From assembly GCF_000195635.1 (NCBI RefSeq), contig NZ_GL882611.1, positions 1 through 64,000 on the forward strand: a DNA stretch of 64,000 nt, read 5' to 3'. The position numbers and the translations under genes were made by a program. Under the pieces are notes generated by a model. It did no database searches and was not told the origin of the DNA. It was given only the letters and a program-made list of their open reading frames with translations. Origin of the DNA: Bacteroides fluxus YIT 12057. GTDB lineage: Bacteria > Bacteroidota > Bacteroidia > Bacteroidales > Bacteroidaceae. Shown piece after piece: positions 17,718 through 26,358 of the stretch (position 1 is the stretch's first letter; every line of letters begins with the position of its first letter).

Positions 17718-18587
17718 TTATAATTTTTCTATTTGAGTACGATATTCTTTCGGGGTCCGTTGAGTTATGCTTTCAAATTGTTTGATAAAATATGGGACAT
17801 TACCATACCCTGATTCGTAGGCTATTTGAGAGACGCTCAAATTGGAATATGATAGTAACTTACAAGCATGTTCCACTCTAATTTCCGCAAGGCATTGGAA
17901 AATACTTTTATCTGTCCGCTGGCGAAAATATCGACATAATGCTGATGGATTTTGCTTAACGTAATCGGCTATTTCTCGCAATGTGATTTTCTCCTTATAA
18001 TGGTTGAATAAATAGGTATATACTTTACTGACAGGTTCATTGGCTTCTACGGTAGAATTCGTACTACTGTATGCCGTACCGGACAAAAGTTTCGTATTTT
18101 TACATGCAGACAACCGCTCCAAGATTTGAAGGAGAGCTATTATCCGATGGGTATATTCATAATAATCAATTTCTTGGAACCGTTGTCCTAATTCCTCAAA
18201 TAACTCTTTATCATAAAAACGTATCCCATATTGGCTCTTTTGAAGCAACTGATAAATGCACTGATAATCTGGAACATCCTCTAAATTGAAAGGAAATATT
18301 ATTGGATGGAACTGCAAAGCTTCTCCGGCACTTAAATCAAAGTCCATCGTAGGATTCAGTTTAGCATTGCAAAGATGCAAATGTGGCACATTACTACCGA
18401 TTAATGCAATGTCGCCCTGCTGATAGTCAAGAACCCCTTCTCCGACAAACTGTTTTCCACTTCCTCGTGTAAACAGCATAATTTCATATTCGATGTGCTT
18501 ATGGCGAGGCAATACGAATTGAGGATAAGGAATGTGACTACACAATGTTGTCCGTTCATGGATAATTTTACGTTCCAGTATGCCCAT
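17718..18587 (-). CDS. AraC-family transcriptional regulator with cupin sensor
   Basis: This is a 289-residue regulator. The N-terminal cupin holds metal- or sugar-sensing-like motifs (PRHKHIEYEIMLFTRGSG and GDIALIGSNVPHLH, residues about 27-72). The C-terminal AraC domain has ITLREIADYVKQNPSALCRYF near residue 195 and LSVSQIAYESGYGNVPYFIKQF near 250, with RTPKEYR at the end. It is transcribed away from the HAD remnant and the shikimate dehydrogenase-like gene, with facing -7 elements about 50 bp apart, and so may once have controlled that side. The effector is unknown. The coding frame is intact. Confidence 0.85.
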   Translation of the reverse strand: MGILERKIIHERTTLCSHIPYPQFVLPRHKHIEYEIMLFTRGSGKQFVGEGVLDYQQGDIALIGSNVPHLHLCNAKLNPTMDFDLSAGEALQFHPIIFPFNLEDVPDYQCIYQLLQKSQYGIRFYDKELFEELGQRFQEIDYYEYTHRIIALLQILERLSACKNTKLLSGTAYSSTNSTVEANEPVSKVYTYLFNHYKEKITLREIADYVKQNPSALCRYFRQRTDKSIFQCLAEIRVEHACKLLSYSNLSVSQIAYESGYGNVPYFIKQFESITQRTPKEYRTQIEKL

Positions 18588-18609
18588 ATTCTCTTCTGTT
18601 TTATTTCTG

Positions 18610-18617
18610 CAAATATA
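18610..18617 (-). promoter_or_regulatory. -7 promoter element of the AraC-family gene
   Basis: The minus strand reads TATATTTG, matching TAnnTTTG, 23 bp before the start codon. It faces the plus-strand element at 18666-18673. Confidence 0.5.
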
Positions 18618-18665
18618 AGAAAGTATTTAGCAAATATAATAGAATTATATATTAAAAATATGCCC

Positions 18666-18673
18666 TACCTTTG
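18666..18673 (+). promoter_or_regulatory. -7 promoter element left from the HAD gene
   Basis: The plus strand reads TACCTTTG, matching TAnnTTTG, 29 bp before the ATG of the HAD remnant. The downstream HAD gene is truncated, so this promoter now points at the shikimate dehydrogenase-like gene. Confidence 0.5.
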
Positions 18674-18701
18674 CAAAGTCAAAAGATTGATATTTAAAGG
18701 T

Positions 18702-18794
18702 ATGAATAATAAACTGATAGCATCCGATATGGACGGTACGCTCTTGGATTCAAACGGAATAATAGACTACCTATGCCGGACAAAAGTAAGATAA
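18702..18794 (+). pseudogene. N-terminal remnant of a Cof-type HAD phosphatase
   Basis: The first 18 codons read MNNKLIASDMDGTLLDSN, the start of a Cof-type HAD hydrolase including motif I (DMDGT) with its two catalytic aspartates. The frame then leaves the family and stops after 30 codons. The rest of the gene, normally about 260 residues, is missing. It is a deletion remnant that still has its own start and promoter. Confidence 0.75.
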
Positions 18795-18855
18795 CGGTAC
18801 AATGTCCCGCCTTCCTGGAATTGTAGAATTTAGTAACCAATATAATTATCCGATT

Positions 18856-19740
18856 ATGAGTATCAATGATCTAAAAAATTACACCCCGGCTCCCGATTTT
18901 TTGCCGGGACTGGTCGGTTCATTTGCAAAACCCGCGTCCGAAAATCCTACTGTGGCTATTATGGAAGCCGCTTTCAAACATCACGATATACATTACAGAT
19001 ATATCAACTGTGAGGTGGGACCGGATAATCTGGAAGCTGCCGTAAACGGAGCTAAGGCCATGGGATGGAGAGGATTCAATTGCTCAATTCCCAACAAGAT
19101 CAAGGTTATACAATATCTGGACGAGTTGGGAGACTCTGCTAAAATTATCGGGGCTGTCAACACAGTCATCATTGGAAAAGACAAAAGGACCAGAGGTGAA
19201 AATACAGACGGGAAAGGCTTTGTGAAAGCCATTTCGGAAGTGACCTCTATTCCGGGCAAAAAGGTGGTGCTGTTCGGAGCCGGTGGGGCTGCACGTGCCA
19301 TCAGTGTAGAAATGGCTCTGGCGGGAGCTGCATCCATTACTGTTTTGAACATTGATGATGCAGGGCAGGAACTGGTCAATTTGTTAAACGACAAGACGCC
19401 CACCAAGGCGGACTTCGTCTTATGGAATCATTCTTACCAGATTCCGGTAGACACGGACATCGTGATCAATGCCACTTCCGTAGGACTTTATCCGAATGTA
19501 GATCAGCGTCTGAACATGGATTCTGACACCTTTCTGCCTCACATGGTCGTAGCTGACTGTATCCCTAACCCTGCATACACCCATTTTGTCAAGGATGCAA
19601 TAGCACATGGATGCCACCATGTACTTCCGGGCATGAATATGCTTGTCAATCAGGCTGTAATAGCCGTGAAATACTGGACAGGTGTGGATGTGGATGCCGA
19701 GGTCATGCGTAACGAACTCAAAAAGGTACTTGGATTGTAA
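18856..19740 (+). CDS. Shikimate/quinate dehydrogenase-like enzyme
   Basis: The likely product is 294 residues from the ATG at 18856; a longer frame from 18802 adds 18 residues that do not resemble the family. The N-terminal substrate domain has GLVGSFAKPASENP and GFNCSIPNKIKV with the catalytic Lys, and GENTDGKGF with the partner Asp. The C-terminal Rossmann domain has VVLFGAGGAARAI, and strand 2 ends in VLNIDD. That acidic residue would favour NAD over NADP, as in YdiB-type enzymes. INATSVGLYP and LPGMNMLVNQA match the family. It may act in quinate or shikimate use rather than as the main AroE. It is intact among gene remnants and probably uses the HAD promoter. Confidence 0.8.
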   Translation: MSINDLKNYTPAPDFLPGLVGSFAKPASENPTVAIMEAAFKHHDIHYRYINCEVGPDNLEAAVNGAKAMGWRGFNCSIPNKIKVIQYLDELGDSAKIIGAVNTVIIGKDKRTRGENTDGKGFVKAISEVTSIPGKKVVLFGAGGAARAISVEMALAGAASITVLNIDDAGQELVNLLNDKTPTKADFVLWNHSYQIPVDTDIVINATSVGLYPNVDQRLNMDSDTFLPHMVVADCIPNPAYTHFVKDAIAHGCHHVLPGMNMLVNQAVIAVKYWTGVDVDAEVMRNELKKVLGL

Positions 19741-19748
19741 TTAAGATA

Positions 19749-19952
19749 ATGGACTTTTCAATGTGGATACAATCGTCTTCCGATTGGGGAATATTGCTTT
19801 TGTCTGCCCTGCTTATCGGTATGTCTAAAACCGGTATTCAAGGTATCAGCCTACTTGCTGTACCAATGATGGCAATGACTTTTTTAGTGGTACTGCTCGT
19901 GATGTTCTGGTCGGATTGGAAAGGTAAAGAAAATACACTTTCCTTCCACTAG
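19749..19952 (+). pseudogene. N-terminal remnant of a TauE/SafE-family permease
   Basis: The start (WGILLLSALLIGMSKTG, then IQGISLLAVPMMAMTF) matches the first transmembrane repeat of TauE/SafE (TSUP) anion exporters, with the conserved KTG turn. After about 45 residues it departs from the family and stops at 67 codons instead of roughly 250. It begins 8 bp after the dehydrogenase-like gene, so an intact ancestor could have formed an operon with it. Confidence 0.6.
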
Positions 19953-20098
19953 TGGTACGGACCTTACTTTTTGTTCCGGCATTGACTTTGGGAACCGCCA
20001 CATTCGGTGGTACACATGGATTTGAAGGATGGGGACACACTGATGTCGCTGAGGCTACACGTATGGTGGACATGTGTCTGGATGCCGGTCTGAATTAA
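19952..20098 (+). pseudogene. N-terminal remnant of an aldo/keto reductase
   Basis: Translation gives VPALTLGTATFGGTHG, then EGWGHTDVAEATRMVDMC and LDAGLN before a stop. This is the start of an aldo/keto reductase, where LTLGTATFGG forms the first barrel strand and the next residues would normally carry the catalytic Asp. There is no start codon in frame and about 280 residues are missing. Confidence 0.65.
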
Positions 20099-20211
20099 AA
20101 GCTCAGTTGTTCTTTTAATAGATTATAAGTATATCATAAAGCACTATATATTCTTTAATCTTATTGCTTAATTTAATGGCATTGCAAATTAATATACAGG
20201 AGACAAGTAAA

Positions 20212-20640
20212 ATGTACACATATAAACAAATAGGTAATAAATATATTATCAGTATCAACACCAGTGAGGAAATAGTGAATGCTCTAAATCTTTTTTGTGA
20301 AGAGAGAAAAATAAAATCCGGAAGCATAACTGGATTAGGAGCTATCAATGAGGTGACTCTTCGTTTCTTTCATCCGGAAACTAAGACATTTGTGGATAAA
20401 ACTTTTCGGGAACAGATGGAAATATCTAATCTGACCGGGAACATTTCTACCATGAATGGAAAACCTTATCTGCATGTACATATCACTGTGGGAACAGTTG
20501 ATTATTCATCTTATGCCGGACATCTGTTATCTGCTGTTTTAAACGGTGTCGGAGAATTTGTAGTGGAAGATTTTGAGGAGAGTATAGAACGTACTTACAA
20601 TCCTGCCTTAGGATTGAATTGTTATGATTTCAATAAATAG
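20212..20640 (+). CDS. PPC-domain (DUF296) protein
   Basis: This small cytoplasmic protein of 142 residues begins at 20212, where AGGAG stands about 10 bp upstream. An in-frame ATG at 20176 lacks such a site. It matches the PPC/DUF296 fold: GSITGLGAINEVTLRFF near residue 40, GNISTMNGKPYLHVHITVG near 82 with the conserved histidines, and the closing GEFVVEDFEESIERTY. Bacterial members form trimers; some bind metal or DNA, but no function is settled for this branch. It appears intact, unlike the fragments on both sides. Confidence 0.8.
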   Translation: MYTYKQIGNKYIISINTSEEIVNALNLFCEERKIKSGSITGLGAINEVTLRFFHPETKTFVDKTFREQMEISNLTGNISTMNGKPYLHVHITVGTVDYSSYAGHLLSAVLNGVGEFVVEDFEESIERTYNPALGLNCYDFNK

Positions 20641-20677
20641 AAACACGACATGCGCTAAATTAATTGTATAATGGGAT

Positions 20678-21082
20678 ATGCTTCCTGACGGGCGCAAGAT
20701 AGGCGGAGCTCCAGCCTATTTTGCATATCATACTTTTCAATTCGGTATTGACGGTTATGCCGTAAGTGCTGTCGGGCAGGATATTTTAGGCGATGAGGCA
20801 ATTGAAATATTGGGACAACAAGGAGTCAAATGCCTTATTCGGAAAGTGAATTATCCTACAGGAACCGTGAAGATTACACTAAATAATCAGGGTATTCCAC
20901 AATACGATATAGAGGAATCTGCTGCATGGGATAATATCCCTTTTGATAGCGAGCTGAAACGACTTGCTTTAAGAACTCGCCTTGTTTGTTTTGGTTCGTT
21001 AGCTCAACGTAATCCTGTGAGTCGTGATACTATCTGCCTATGTCTGTACGCAGTATGGTCCGATGCCTTCCCTGCCGTCTGA
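20678..21082 (+). pseudogene. Remnant of a PfkB-family sugar kinase
   Basis: The frame reads MLPDGRKIGGAPAYFAYH, then YAVSAVGQDILGDEAIEIL and YPTGTVKITLNNQGIPQYDI, the N-terminal half of fructokinase-like PfkB kinases. Two residues (Trp-Asp) typical of the sequence before MLPDG are encoded just upstream but follow a stop codon, so the true N-terminus is lost. After SLAQRNPVSRDTI it leaves the family and ends. The ATP site and catalytic Asp are missing, so it is not a working kinase. Confidence 0.75.
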
Positions 21083-21108
21083 ATTGAAAAAAGCAATCAT
21101 AGATTAAT

Positions 21109-21439
21109 ATGAGTATTAATCAGAATAGAAATCGGAGTGAAATAATTGTTGTGAAGAATTGGATTGTTTTTCTTACAGTATTGTTAACCGGTATGACGGT
21201 TCAAGGATGTGTTGCCATAAATGGAGAAACTAAAGATTTCGGGATAGATGTTGGTAATAAAGAACAGTTAGTTATTTTCATAGAAGGGACCCCTATACTG
21301 GAAAAGTCGGGTGCTATTTTCAGGTACGGTGAATTGGGGTGGAGATGAACAAGAGTCAATTCCAGTTGAGATACGTTATTTCAATCGGTCATCCGTCAAT
21401 AAAAACATGATTAATTCTATCAAAGTAGGCTACAAATGA
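21109..21439 (+). pseudogene. Small lipoprotein gene broken by a frameshift
   Basis: The first frame (21109-21348) encodes a signal sequence with lipobox MTVQGC followed by KDFGIDVGNKEQLVIFIEG. From about 21311 a different frame reads VLFSGTVNWGGDEQESIPVE, then IRYFNRSSVNKNMINSIKVGYK, and stops at 21437-21439. This continuation looks like coherent beta-strand protein and suits the first part better than that frame's own short tail. A single small insertion or deletion near 21300-21320 would explain it. I do not recognise the family. Confidence 0.4.
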
Positions 21440-21675
21440 AAATAGAAAAATATATGAAGAAAATAATTCTTATAAATACATTATTAGATCTATTTTCTTA
21501 TACAAATTAGAGATAGTAGCCCTACTTTTAATGGAATTTGGATAAACAGCTAATAAAAACAGTATTCTCTTGTTTGAACAAACTGTTTTAATGGTCTGAA
21601 ACGGAATTGGGTATGTATGCAGGAGAGTAAGAAATAGTTATTATTTGATTATCAGTAAATTGCAATTATGGCTGC
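21440..21675. other. AT-rich gap with no supported gene
   Basis: A short frame from 21454 starts like a signal peptide (MKKIILINTLLDLFSYTN) but stops after 18 codons. Nothing else resembles a gene, and it may be another scrap. I saw no clear promoter or terminator. Confidence 0.3.
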
Positions 21676-22302
21676 TTATTGCTTTTCTTCCTTGAACATT
21701 AGGCTGAACTTCAATTTTAATAATTCTTTGTCTGCAATGATGGCTTGCAGTTCTTTCAGCCGTTCCGCATTCTTTCCGTCGGGAAACCAAAGTTTCAGAT
21801 AGCCCCCGGGTGCGTACTTCTCCATGAGATGTTTATGGAAGCGTTGGTAATGCCATTCTTCGTTTGCTGTGGGATTTTGTTTCAATCCATATTGTACCGT
21901 TCGGCGTAAAGTAATGTCTGGGTCAATGATGCGGTCTGCTTCAGCGACAATCTTTCCGTAAATACTGCGCGGTTCATGGTCGGCAGAGGCCCGGTGGTCT
22001 TCTACGGCTTCTTTCATAAGGAGAAGTTCCTTTGGGGAAAACCACTGCCGCAGAGTAGTGTCTGCCATCAATATCTCACCGGAGACAAGGTGATGGGTGG
22101 CACGGTCGCGGCAGAGTCCTGTATCGTGATAGGCGGCAATGGTGTAAACCAAGCGTTTGTCTGCGTTGGCATGTTGGCTGGCAAGGATGAGGCTCTCTTC
22201 AATGACGGCTTGTACATGCGAGAGGTTATGTGCCTTGTCAAAACTTTTGTAGCGGGGAATGATTTCGGTTTCGATATAGGAAATCAAGGATTGAGGTATC
22301 AT
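21676..22302 (-). CDS. HD-domain metal-dependent phosphohydrolase
   Basis: This 208-residue cytoplasmic protein contains an HD domain: HNLSHVQAV near residue 25 with the first His, AAYHDTGLC near 57 with the His-Asp pair, the helix VEDHRAS near 105, and VAEADRIIDP near 125 with the final Asp. HD proteins of this size hydrolyse nucleotides or other phosphate esters; the substrate cannot be read from the sequence. It stands alone on the minus strand with a -7 element only 20 bp before its start, giving a very short leader. Confidence 0.82.
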   Translation of the reverse strand: MIPQSLISYIETEIIPRYKSFDKAHNLSHVQAVIEESLILASQHANADKRLVYTIAAYHDTGLCRDRATHHLVSGEILMADTTLRQWFSPKELLLMKEAVEDHRASADHEPRSIYGKIVAEADRIIDPDITLRRTVQYGLKQNPTANEEWHYQRFHKHLMEKYAPGGYLKLWFPDGKNAERLKELQAIIADKELLKLKFSLMFKEEKQ

Positions 22303-22322
22303 GTTTACATTCTTTTGAGATG

Positions 22323-22330
22323 CAAAGATA
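22323..22330 (-). promoter_or_regulatory. -7 promoter element of the HD-domain gene
   Basis: The minus strand reads TATCTTTG, matching TAnnTTTG, 20 bp before the start codon, so the transcript leader would be only about 13 nt. Confidence 0.5.
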
Positions 22331-22556
22331 ATTAATTGGATAGCAGGATTTTGATTTCTCTCATAAAAATATTAGCCGAATGAATATATTTGAGTAACTT
22401 TAGCCTTGAAAAACAGAGCAGTGGTGATTTTAACGCTGTACCGGAGTTCACAGCATTAGGGTCTGTAGAGATGTTATAATTGATAATAAATCTGATACTT
22501 TATTATGGATGAGATGGGCAAACTAACGCCAATCATCATGTGCGGGCCTACGGGCA

Positions 22557-22622
22557 AGTACGGCTATGATCGGGGAGTGGCATTTAGAATCCGAACCTAC
22601 AGGATTTGACCATTGGAACATT
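22557..22622 (+). pseudogene. Short scrap of a sulfatase gene
   Basis: One plus-strand frame reads STAMIGEWHLESEPTG and then FDHWNI. This closely resembles the conserved sulfatase segment T-A-x-x-G-K-W-H-L followed by Gly-Phe-Asp-x-Trp. It has no start, no formylglycine site and no continuation. The flanking 22331-22556 shows only short frames. Confidence 0.55.
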
Positions 22623-22636
22623 CACCGGAATGAAAA

Positions 22637-22665
22637 GAGCCGGAATACATCACGTATTCCAGCTC
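22637..22665 (-). terminator. Terminator hairpin after the DUF3836 gene
   Basis: Twelve-base arms (22637-22648 and 22654-22665) pair with one mismatch around a 5-base loop. On the minus strand the stem is followed by a short T-rich run, about 75 bp past the DUF3836 stop codon. Confidence 0.6.
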
Positions 22666-22739
22666 CCGAAATTTTATAAAAAGGTTTTTGGTTATTGTTA
22701 GGAGTAAATTGATTCTTTAAGAGAAAATGCGCAGGCTGG

Positions 22740-23132
22740 TTACATATTGGGGTTATCCATGATAACCGTCATTTCGGGAACCAATACGTATTCACCTTTT
22801 TTATTGTTCCACTTATAATAAGTAGTAGTGAGGGTTTTGCCTTGATAAGTGTAACGGATGCATAAGTCATTGACCCATGTGTTCTTGTTGGCGTTCCACT
22901 TCAAAGTTTCACTTTCTGTCATACGGTTCTGGTCATCGTATTTATAATTGTACTTCATATAATTGGCAAGTGTGTTGCCTTCTGCCTTGTAAACGGTTTG
23001 TCCAACCATTACGCCATTTACTTCTTCCGAATTGTAAATGAGGTTGCTTTTGTTGTCAGCAGATGCGTTTAATCCACAAACTAAGAGAAGTGCTGAGATA
23101 ATCATTGTTTTTAAAGATACTTTTGTTCTCAT
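22740..23132 (-). CDS. DUF3836 secreted protein
   Basis: This 130-residue exported protein has a signal peptide of about 25 residues (ending NASA). The mature part has repeated strand motifs YNYKYDDQNRMTESETLKWN and YTYQGKTLTTTYYKWNNKKGE, resembling YD-type repeats, as in the Bacteroides-restricted family DUF3836. Its function is unknown. It is a single-gene unit with a -7 element 61 bp upstream and a terminator downstream. Confidence 0.75.
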   Translation of the reverse strand: MRTKVSLKTMIISALLLVCGLNASADNKSNLIYNSEEVNGVMVGQTVYKAEGNTLANYMKYNYKYDDQNRMTESETLKWNANKNTWVNDLCIRYTYQGKTLTTTYYKWNNKKGEYVLVPEMTVIMDNPNM

Positions 23133-23193
23133 GGCTTTATTGTTTTTTTGTTATTACTTACTATTTTCTATCATTGCTCTCTTAAAAGCGCTG

Positions 23194-23201
23194 CAAAGGT
23201 A
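23194..23201 (-). promoter_or_regulatory. -7 promoter element of the DUF3836 gene
   Basis: The minus strand reads TACCTTTG, matching TAnnTTTG, 61 bp before the start codon. Confidence 0.5.
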
Positions 23202-23305
23202 CATATTTAATTGACATTAAAACTGATATTCAATTAAAAAATATCAAAATGCTATTATTGAGTGGTCGTATATGCTTTCATTTTGGTAAGATAGATGAAT
23301 AAAAA

Positions 23306-23334
23306 AATATCCGGCAGAAAGGTTGCCGGATATT
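23306..23334 (-). terminator. Intrinsic terminator of polA
   Basis: Perfect 10-bp arms (23306-23315 and 23325-23334) enclose a 9-base loop. The minus strand then runs into seven T residues, the classical form. It lies about 77 bp past the polA stop codon. Confidence 0.8.
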
Positions 23335-23410
23335 CTGATGAGCAAACTGTATTTTAAAGTTTTACTTCTGTTGCTTTCTGATTGTAAGTTAAATAACGTT
23401 ATTGATAGGA

Positions 23411-26272
23411 TTAATGTGCCTCCAACCAGTTATTTCCCCATCCGCAATCGGCTTTCAGGGGTACGTGCATGCGATATGCATGCTCCATTTCTTCAATTAC
23501 AATTTGTTGTACAAGTTCTTTTTCAGAGGCTGGAACGCTGAAATTTAATTCGTCATGGACTTGTAAAATCATCTTTGCTTTCAATTTGTTACTTGTAATG
23601 CGTTGATAGATGTGTGCCATGGCTACTTTAATGATATCGGCGGCGCTTCCCTGGATAGGAGCGTTGATAGCATTTCGCTCAGCATAGCCGCGGACAACGG
23701 CATTACGCGAGTTGATATCGGGCAGGAAGCGTTTGCGGTGGAAGATGGTTTCTACATATCCGTTCTCACGTGCCACTTGGATACTCTTGTCCATATATTC
23801 CTTGACTTGCGGATAGGTTTCAAAATATCCGTCAATCAGTTCTTTGGCTTCCTGGCGGGATACGTTCAGACGTTCGGCCAGTCCGAATACCGAGATACCA
23901 TATATGATACCGAAGTTGGCTGTTTTGGCTTTACGCCGCATATCGGAAGTTACCTCCTCTATATCTATTTTATATATTTTGGCTGCGGTGGCGGCATGGA
24001 TATCATGTCCGCTGAGGAAAGCGTCAATCATGTTTTTGTCTTCGCTGAGGTGTGCCATGATGCGGAGCTCGATTTGCGAATAGTCGGCAGAGAAGAACTC
24101 ACAGCCGTCATCTGGTATGAAGGCTTTGCGTATTTCCTTGCCGTCCTCATCGCGGATAGGGATGTTTTGCAGGTTGGGGTTACTGCTGCTTAACCGGCCT
24201 GTAGAGGTCACTGCTTGGTTGAAGGAGGTATGGATGCGTCCTGTGCGCGAGTTGATTAGCTGTGGCAGGGCATCGATGTAGGTGCTCAACAGTTTTTTCA
24301 ATCCACGGTATTCAAGTATCTTTCCAATCACCGCATGTTTGCCTCGAAGACTCTCAAGTACTTCCTCGGAAGTGACGTACTGTCCCGTTTTGGTCTTTTT
24401 GGCTTTCTCTACGATTTTCAATTTGTCGAAAAGTACTTCCCCCACTTGTTTGGGCGAACCTATGTTGAATGTCTCTCCCGCAAGTTCATAGATATTCTTT
24501 TCAATCTCTTGCAGACGGACAGTAAAATGTTCTGATGACTGTTTGAGAGCTTCCGTATCAAGACGCATGCCGTTGGTTTCTATGTTGACCAGTACGGGAA
24601 CGAGAGGCATCTCTATTTCATAGAACAGGTGTTCGGCTCCCTGTTCCTTTAATTCTTTTTCAAGGACGTTTTTCAGCTTTAAGGTGATATCCGCATCTTC
24701 GCAAGCGTAGCGATAGACATCTTCCGCCGGGAGGTCACGCATGTTTTTCTGATTCTTGCCTTTGGCTCCGATGAGTTCGTCAATATGGATGGTTTGATAG
24801 TGCAGATAGATTTCTGCAAGGTAGTCCATGTTGTGGCGGAGTTCCGGTTGAAGCACGTAATGGGCAAGCATTGTGTCGAAGAGGGCTCCCCGGACTTGCA
24901 CTCCATAATTTTGGAGAACAATCATATCGTACTTGATATTTTGTCCTACTTTCAACGATTTCTCGTTTTCGTATAGAGGACGAAGCTCGTTTATAATTTT
25001 TAAGGCTTCTTCACGATTGGGAGGAACGGGTACATAGTAGCCTTTGTTTTCAGCGTCACTGAAACTCATTCCTACCAATTCTGCTTCCATAGGTTCGGTT
25101 CCGGTAGTTTCGGTATCTATTGATAAAATTTCAGTTGTAAGTAACTTTTGAATTAATTTCCTTCTTTTTCCTTCTGTATCAATGAGTTGGTAATCCACAT
25201 CGAGCATTTCTAAGCGCGTCAGATTTGAATTTTTAGAGCTGTCCGCACCGTCGCCCGCAAAATTCGCAAACAAATCGCCTTGAACAGGTCCCTTGTTTTC
25301 AGTAGTTTCACTCTTTTGCTGTGCAAACAAGGTTCCGGCAAAAAGGTCGGGTGTAGAAGGGCTGGAGGAAGAAGTGGAAGAGGAGAGGGGAGTGCTGTTT
25401 TTTTTGAGTACACGGTCTATAAGAGTCCGGAATTCCAATTCCTCGAAAATCTTGCGAAGTTTTTCCTCGTCCGGTTCTTCACGAACCAATGCATTCATGT
25501 CGAGCGTGATGGGTACATCAATTTTGATGGTTGCAAGAAACTTGGAGAAAATGATCATTTCACGGTTGGTCTCCACTTTTGTTTTCAGTGCACCTTTCAG
25601 TCGGTCTGTATGTTCCAACAGATTTTCTATGCTGTCGAATTCGGCAATTAACTTTTGTGCGGTTTTCTCTCCCACACCGGGACATCCGGGAATATTGTCG
25701 GAAGAGTCACCCATCAGTCCTAACATGTCAATGACTTGTGCGGTAGATTGGATATTGAATTTCGCTTTCACTTCTTCTATACCCATGACTTCAAAACCTC
25801 CGGTATGTTTGGGGCGGTACATGAATACATTGTCCGATACCAGTTGGCCGTAATCTTTGTCAGGAGTCATCATATAGGTAGTGATGCCCTGTTTGCCCGC
25901 TTCGGTGGCAAGGGTGCCGATCACATCATCGGCCTCATAGCCGGAAACTTCCAGGATGGGGATGCGGTAAGCGCGGATGATATCCTTTATGACAGGTACG
26001 GACAAACGGATGGCTTCCGGTGTCTCTTCCCGTTGTGCTTTATACTGTTCGTAGGCTTCGTGACGGAAGGTAGGGCCCGAAGGATCAAAGGCTACTCCGA
26101 TATGTGAAGGGTTTTCCTTCTTCAGCACCTCTTCAAGTGTATTGACGAAGCCCAGAATGGCGGAGGTATTGAAGCCTTTGGAATTGATTCGCGGGTTCTT
26201 GATGAACGCGTAATAGGCTCGATATATCAGTGCGTATGCATCGAGCAGAAAGAGTTTATCGGTTGAATTCAT
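23411..26272 (-). CDS. polA: DNA polymerase I
   Basis: It fills gaps and removes primers in replication and repair. The start is taken at 26272 (MNSTDKLFLLDAYALIYRAY), giving 953 residues; an upstream frame to 26305 adds 11 residues with no family match. Residues 1-290 form the 5'-3' exonuclease (GYEADDVIGTLA, GDSSDNIPG). The 3'-5' proofreading domain starts near 385 with SIDTETTG, so its metal-binding Asp and Glu are present. The polymerase domain has motif A (ADYSQIELR, about 730), the O-helix (RRKAKTANFGIIYG) and motif C (VHDELNF, about 907). The Ser/Pro-rich linker near 300-320 is low complexity. Confidence 0.96.
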   Translation of the reverse strand: MNSTDKLFLLDAYALIYRAYYAFIKNPRINSKGFNTSAILGFVNTLEEVLKKENPSHIGVAFDPSGPTFRHEAYEQYKAQREETPEAIRLSVPVIKDIIRAYRIPILEVSGYEADDVIGTLATEAGKQGITTYMMTPDKDYGQLVSDNVFMYRPKHTGGFEVMGIEEVKAKFNIQSTAQVIDMLGLMGDSSDNIPGCPGVGEKTAQKLIAEFDSIENLLEHTDRLKGALKTKVETNREMIIFSKFLATIKIDVPITLDMNALVREEPDEEKLRKIFEELEFRTLIDRVLKKNSTPLSSSTSSSSPSTPDLFAGTLFAQQKSETTENKGPVQGDLFANFAGDGADSSKNSNLTRLEMLDVDYQLIDTEGKRRKLIQKLLTTEILSIDTETTGTEPMEAELVGMSFSDAENKGYYVPVPPNREEALKIINELRPLYENEKSLKVGQNIKYDMIVLQNYGVQVRGALFDTMLAHYVLQPELRHNMDYLAEIYLHYQTIHIDELIGAKGKNQKNMRDLPAEDVYRYACEDADITLKLKNVLEKELKEQGAEHLFYEIEMPLVPVLVNIETNGMRLDTEALKQSSEHFTVRLQEIEKNIYELAGETFNIGSPKQVGEVLFDKLKIVEKAKKTKTGQYVTSEEVLESLRGKHAVIGKILEYRGLKKLLSTYIDALPQLINSRTGRIHTSFNQAVTSTGRLSSSNPNLQNIPIRDEDGKEIRKAFIPDDGCEFFSADYSQIELRIMAHLSEDKNMIDAFLSGHDIHAATAAKIYKIDIEEVTSDMRRKAKTANFGIIYGISVFGLAERLNVSRQEAKELIDGYFETYPQVKEYMDKSIQVARENGYVETIFHRKRFLPDINSRNAVVRGYAERNAINAPIQGSAADIIKVAMAHIYQRITSNKLKAKMILQVHDELNFSVPASEKELVQQIVIEEMEHAYRMHVPLKADCGWGNNWLEAH

Positions 26273-26333
26273 AGATTTATCCTTTTTTTCATGGTAAAAG
26301 TACAAAAAAATACCGTATTAACCGTTTTATTAC

Positions 26334-26341
26334 TATTTTTG
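26334..26341 (+). promoter_or_regulatory. -7 promoter element of the polyprenyl synthase gene
   Basis: The plus strand reads TATTTTTG, matching TAnnTTTG, 18 bp before the start codon, in the short region shared with divergent polA. Confidence 0.5.
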
Positions 26342-26358
26342 TAGGCAAATAGCGATGC

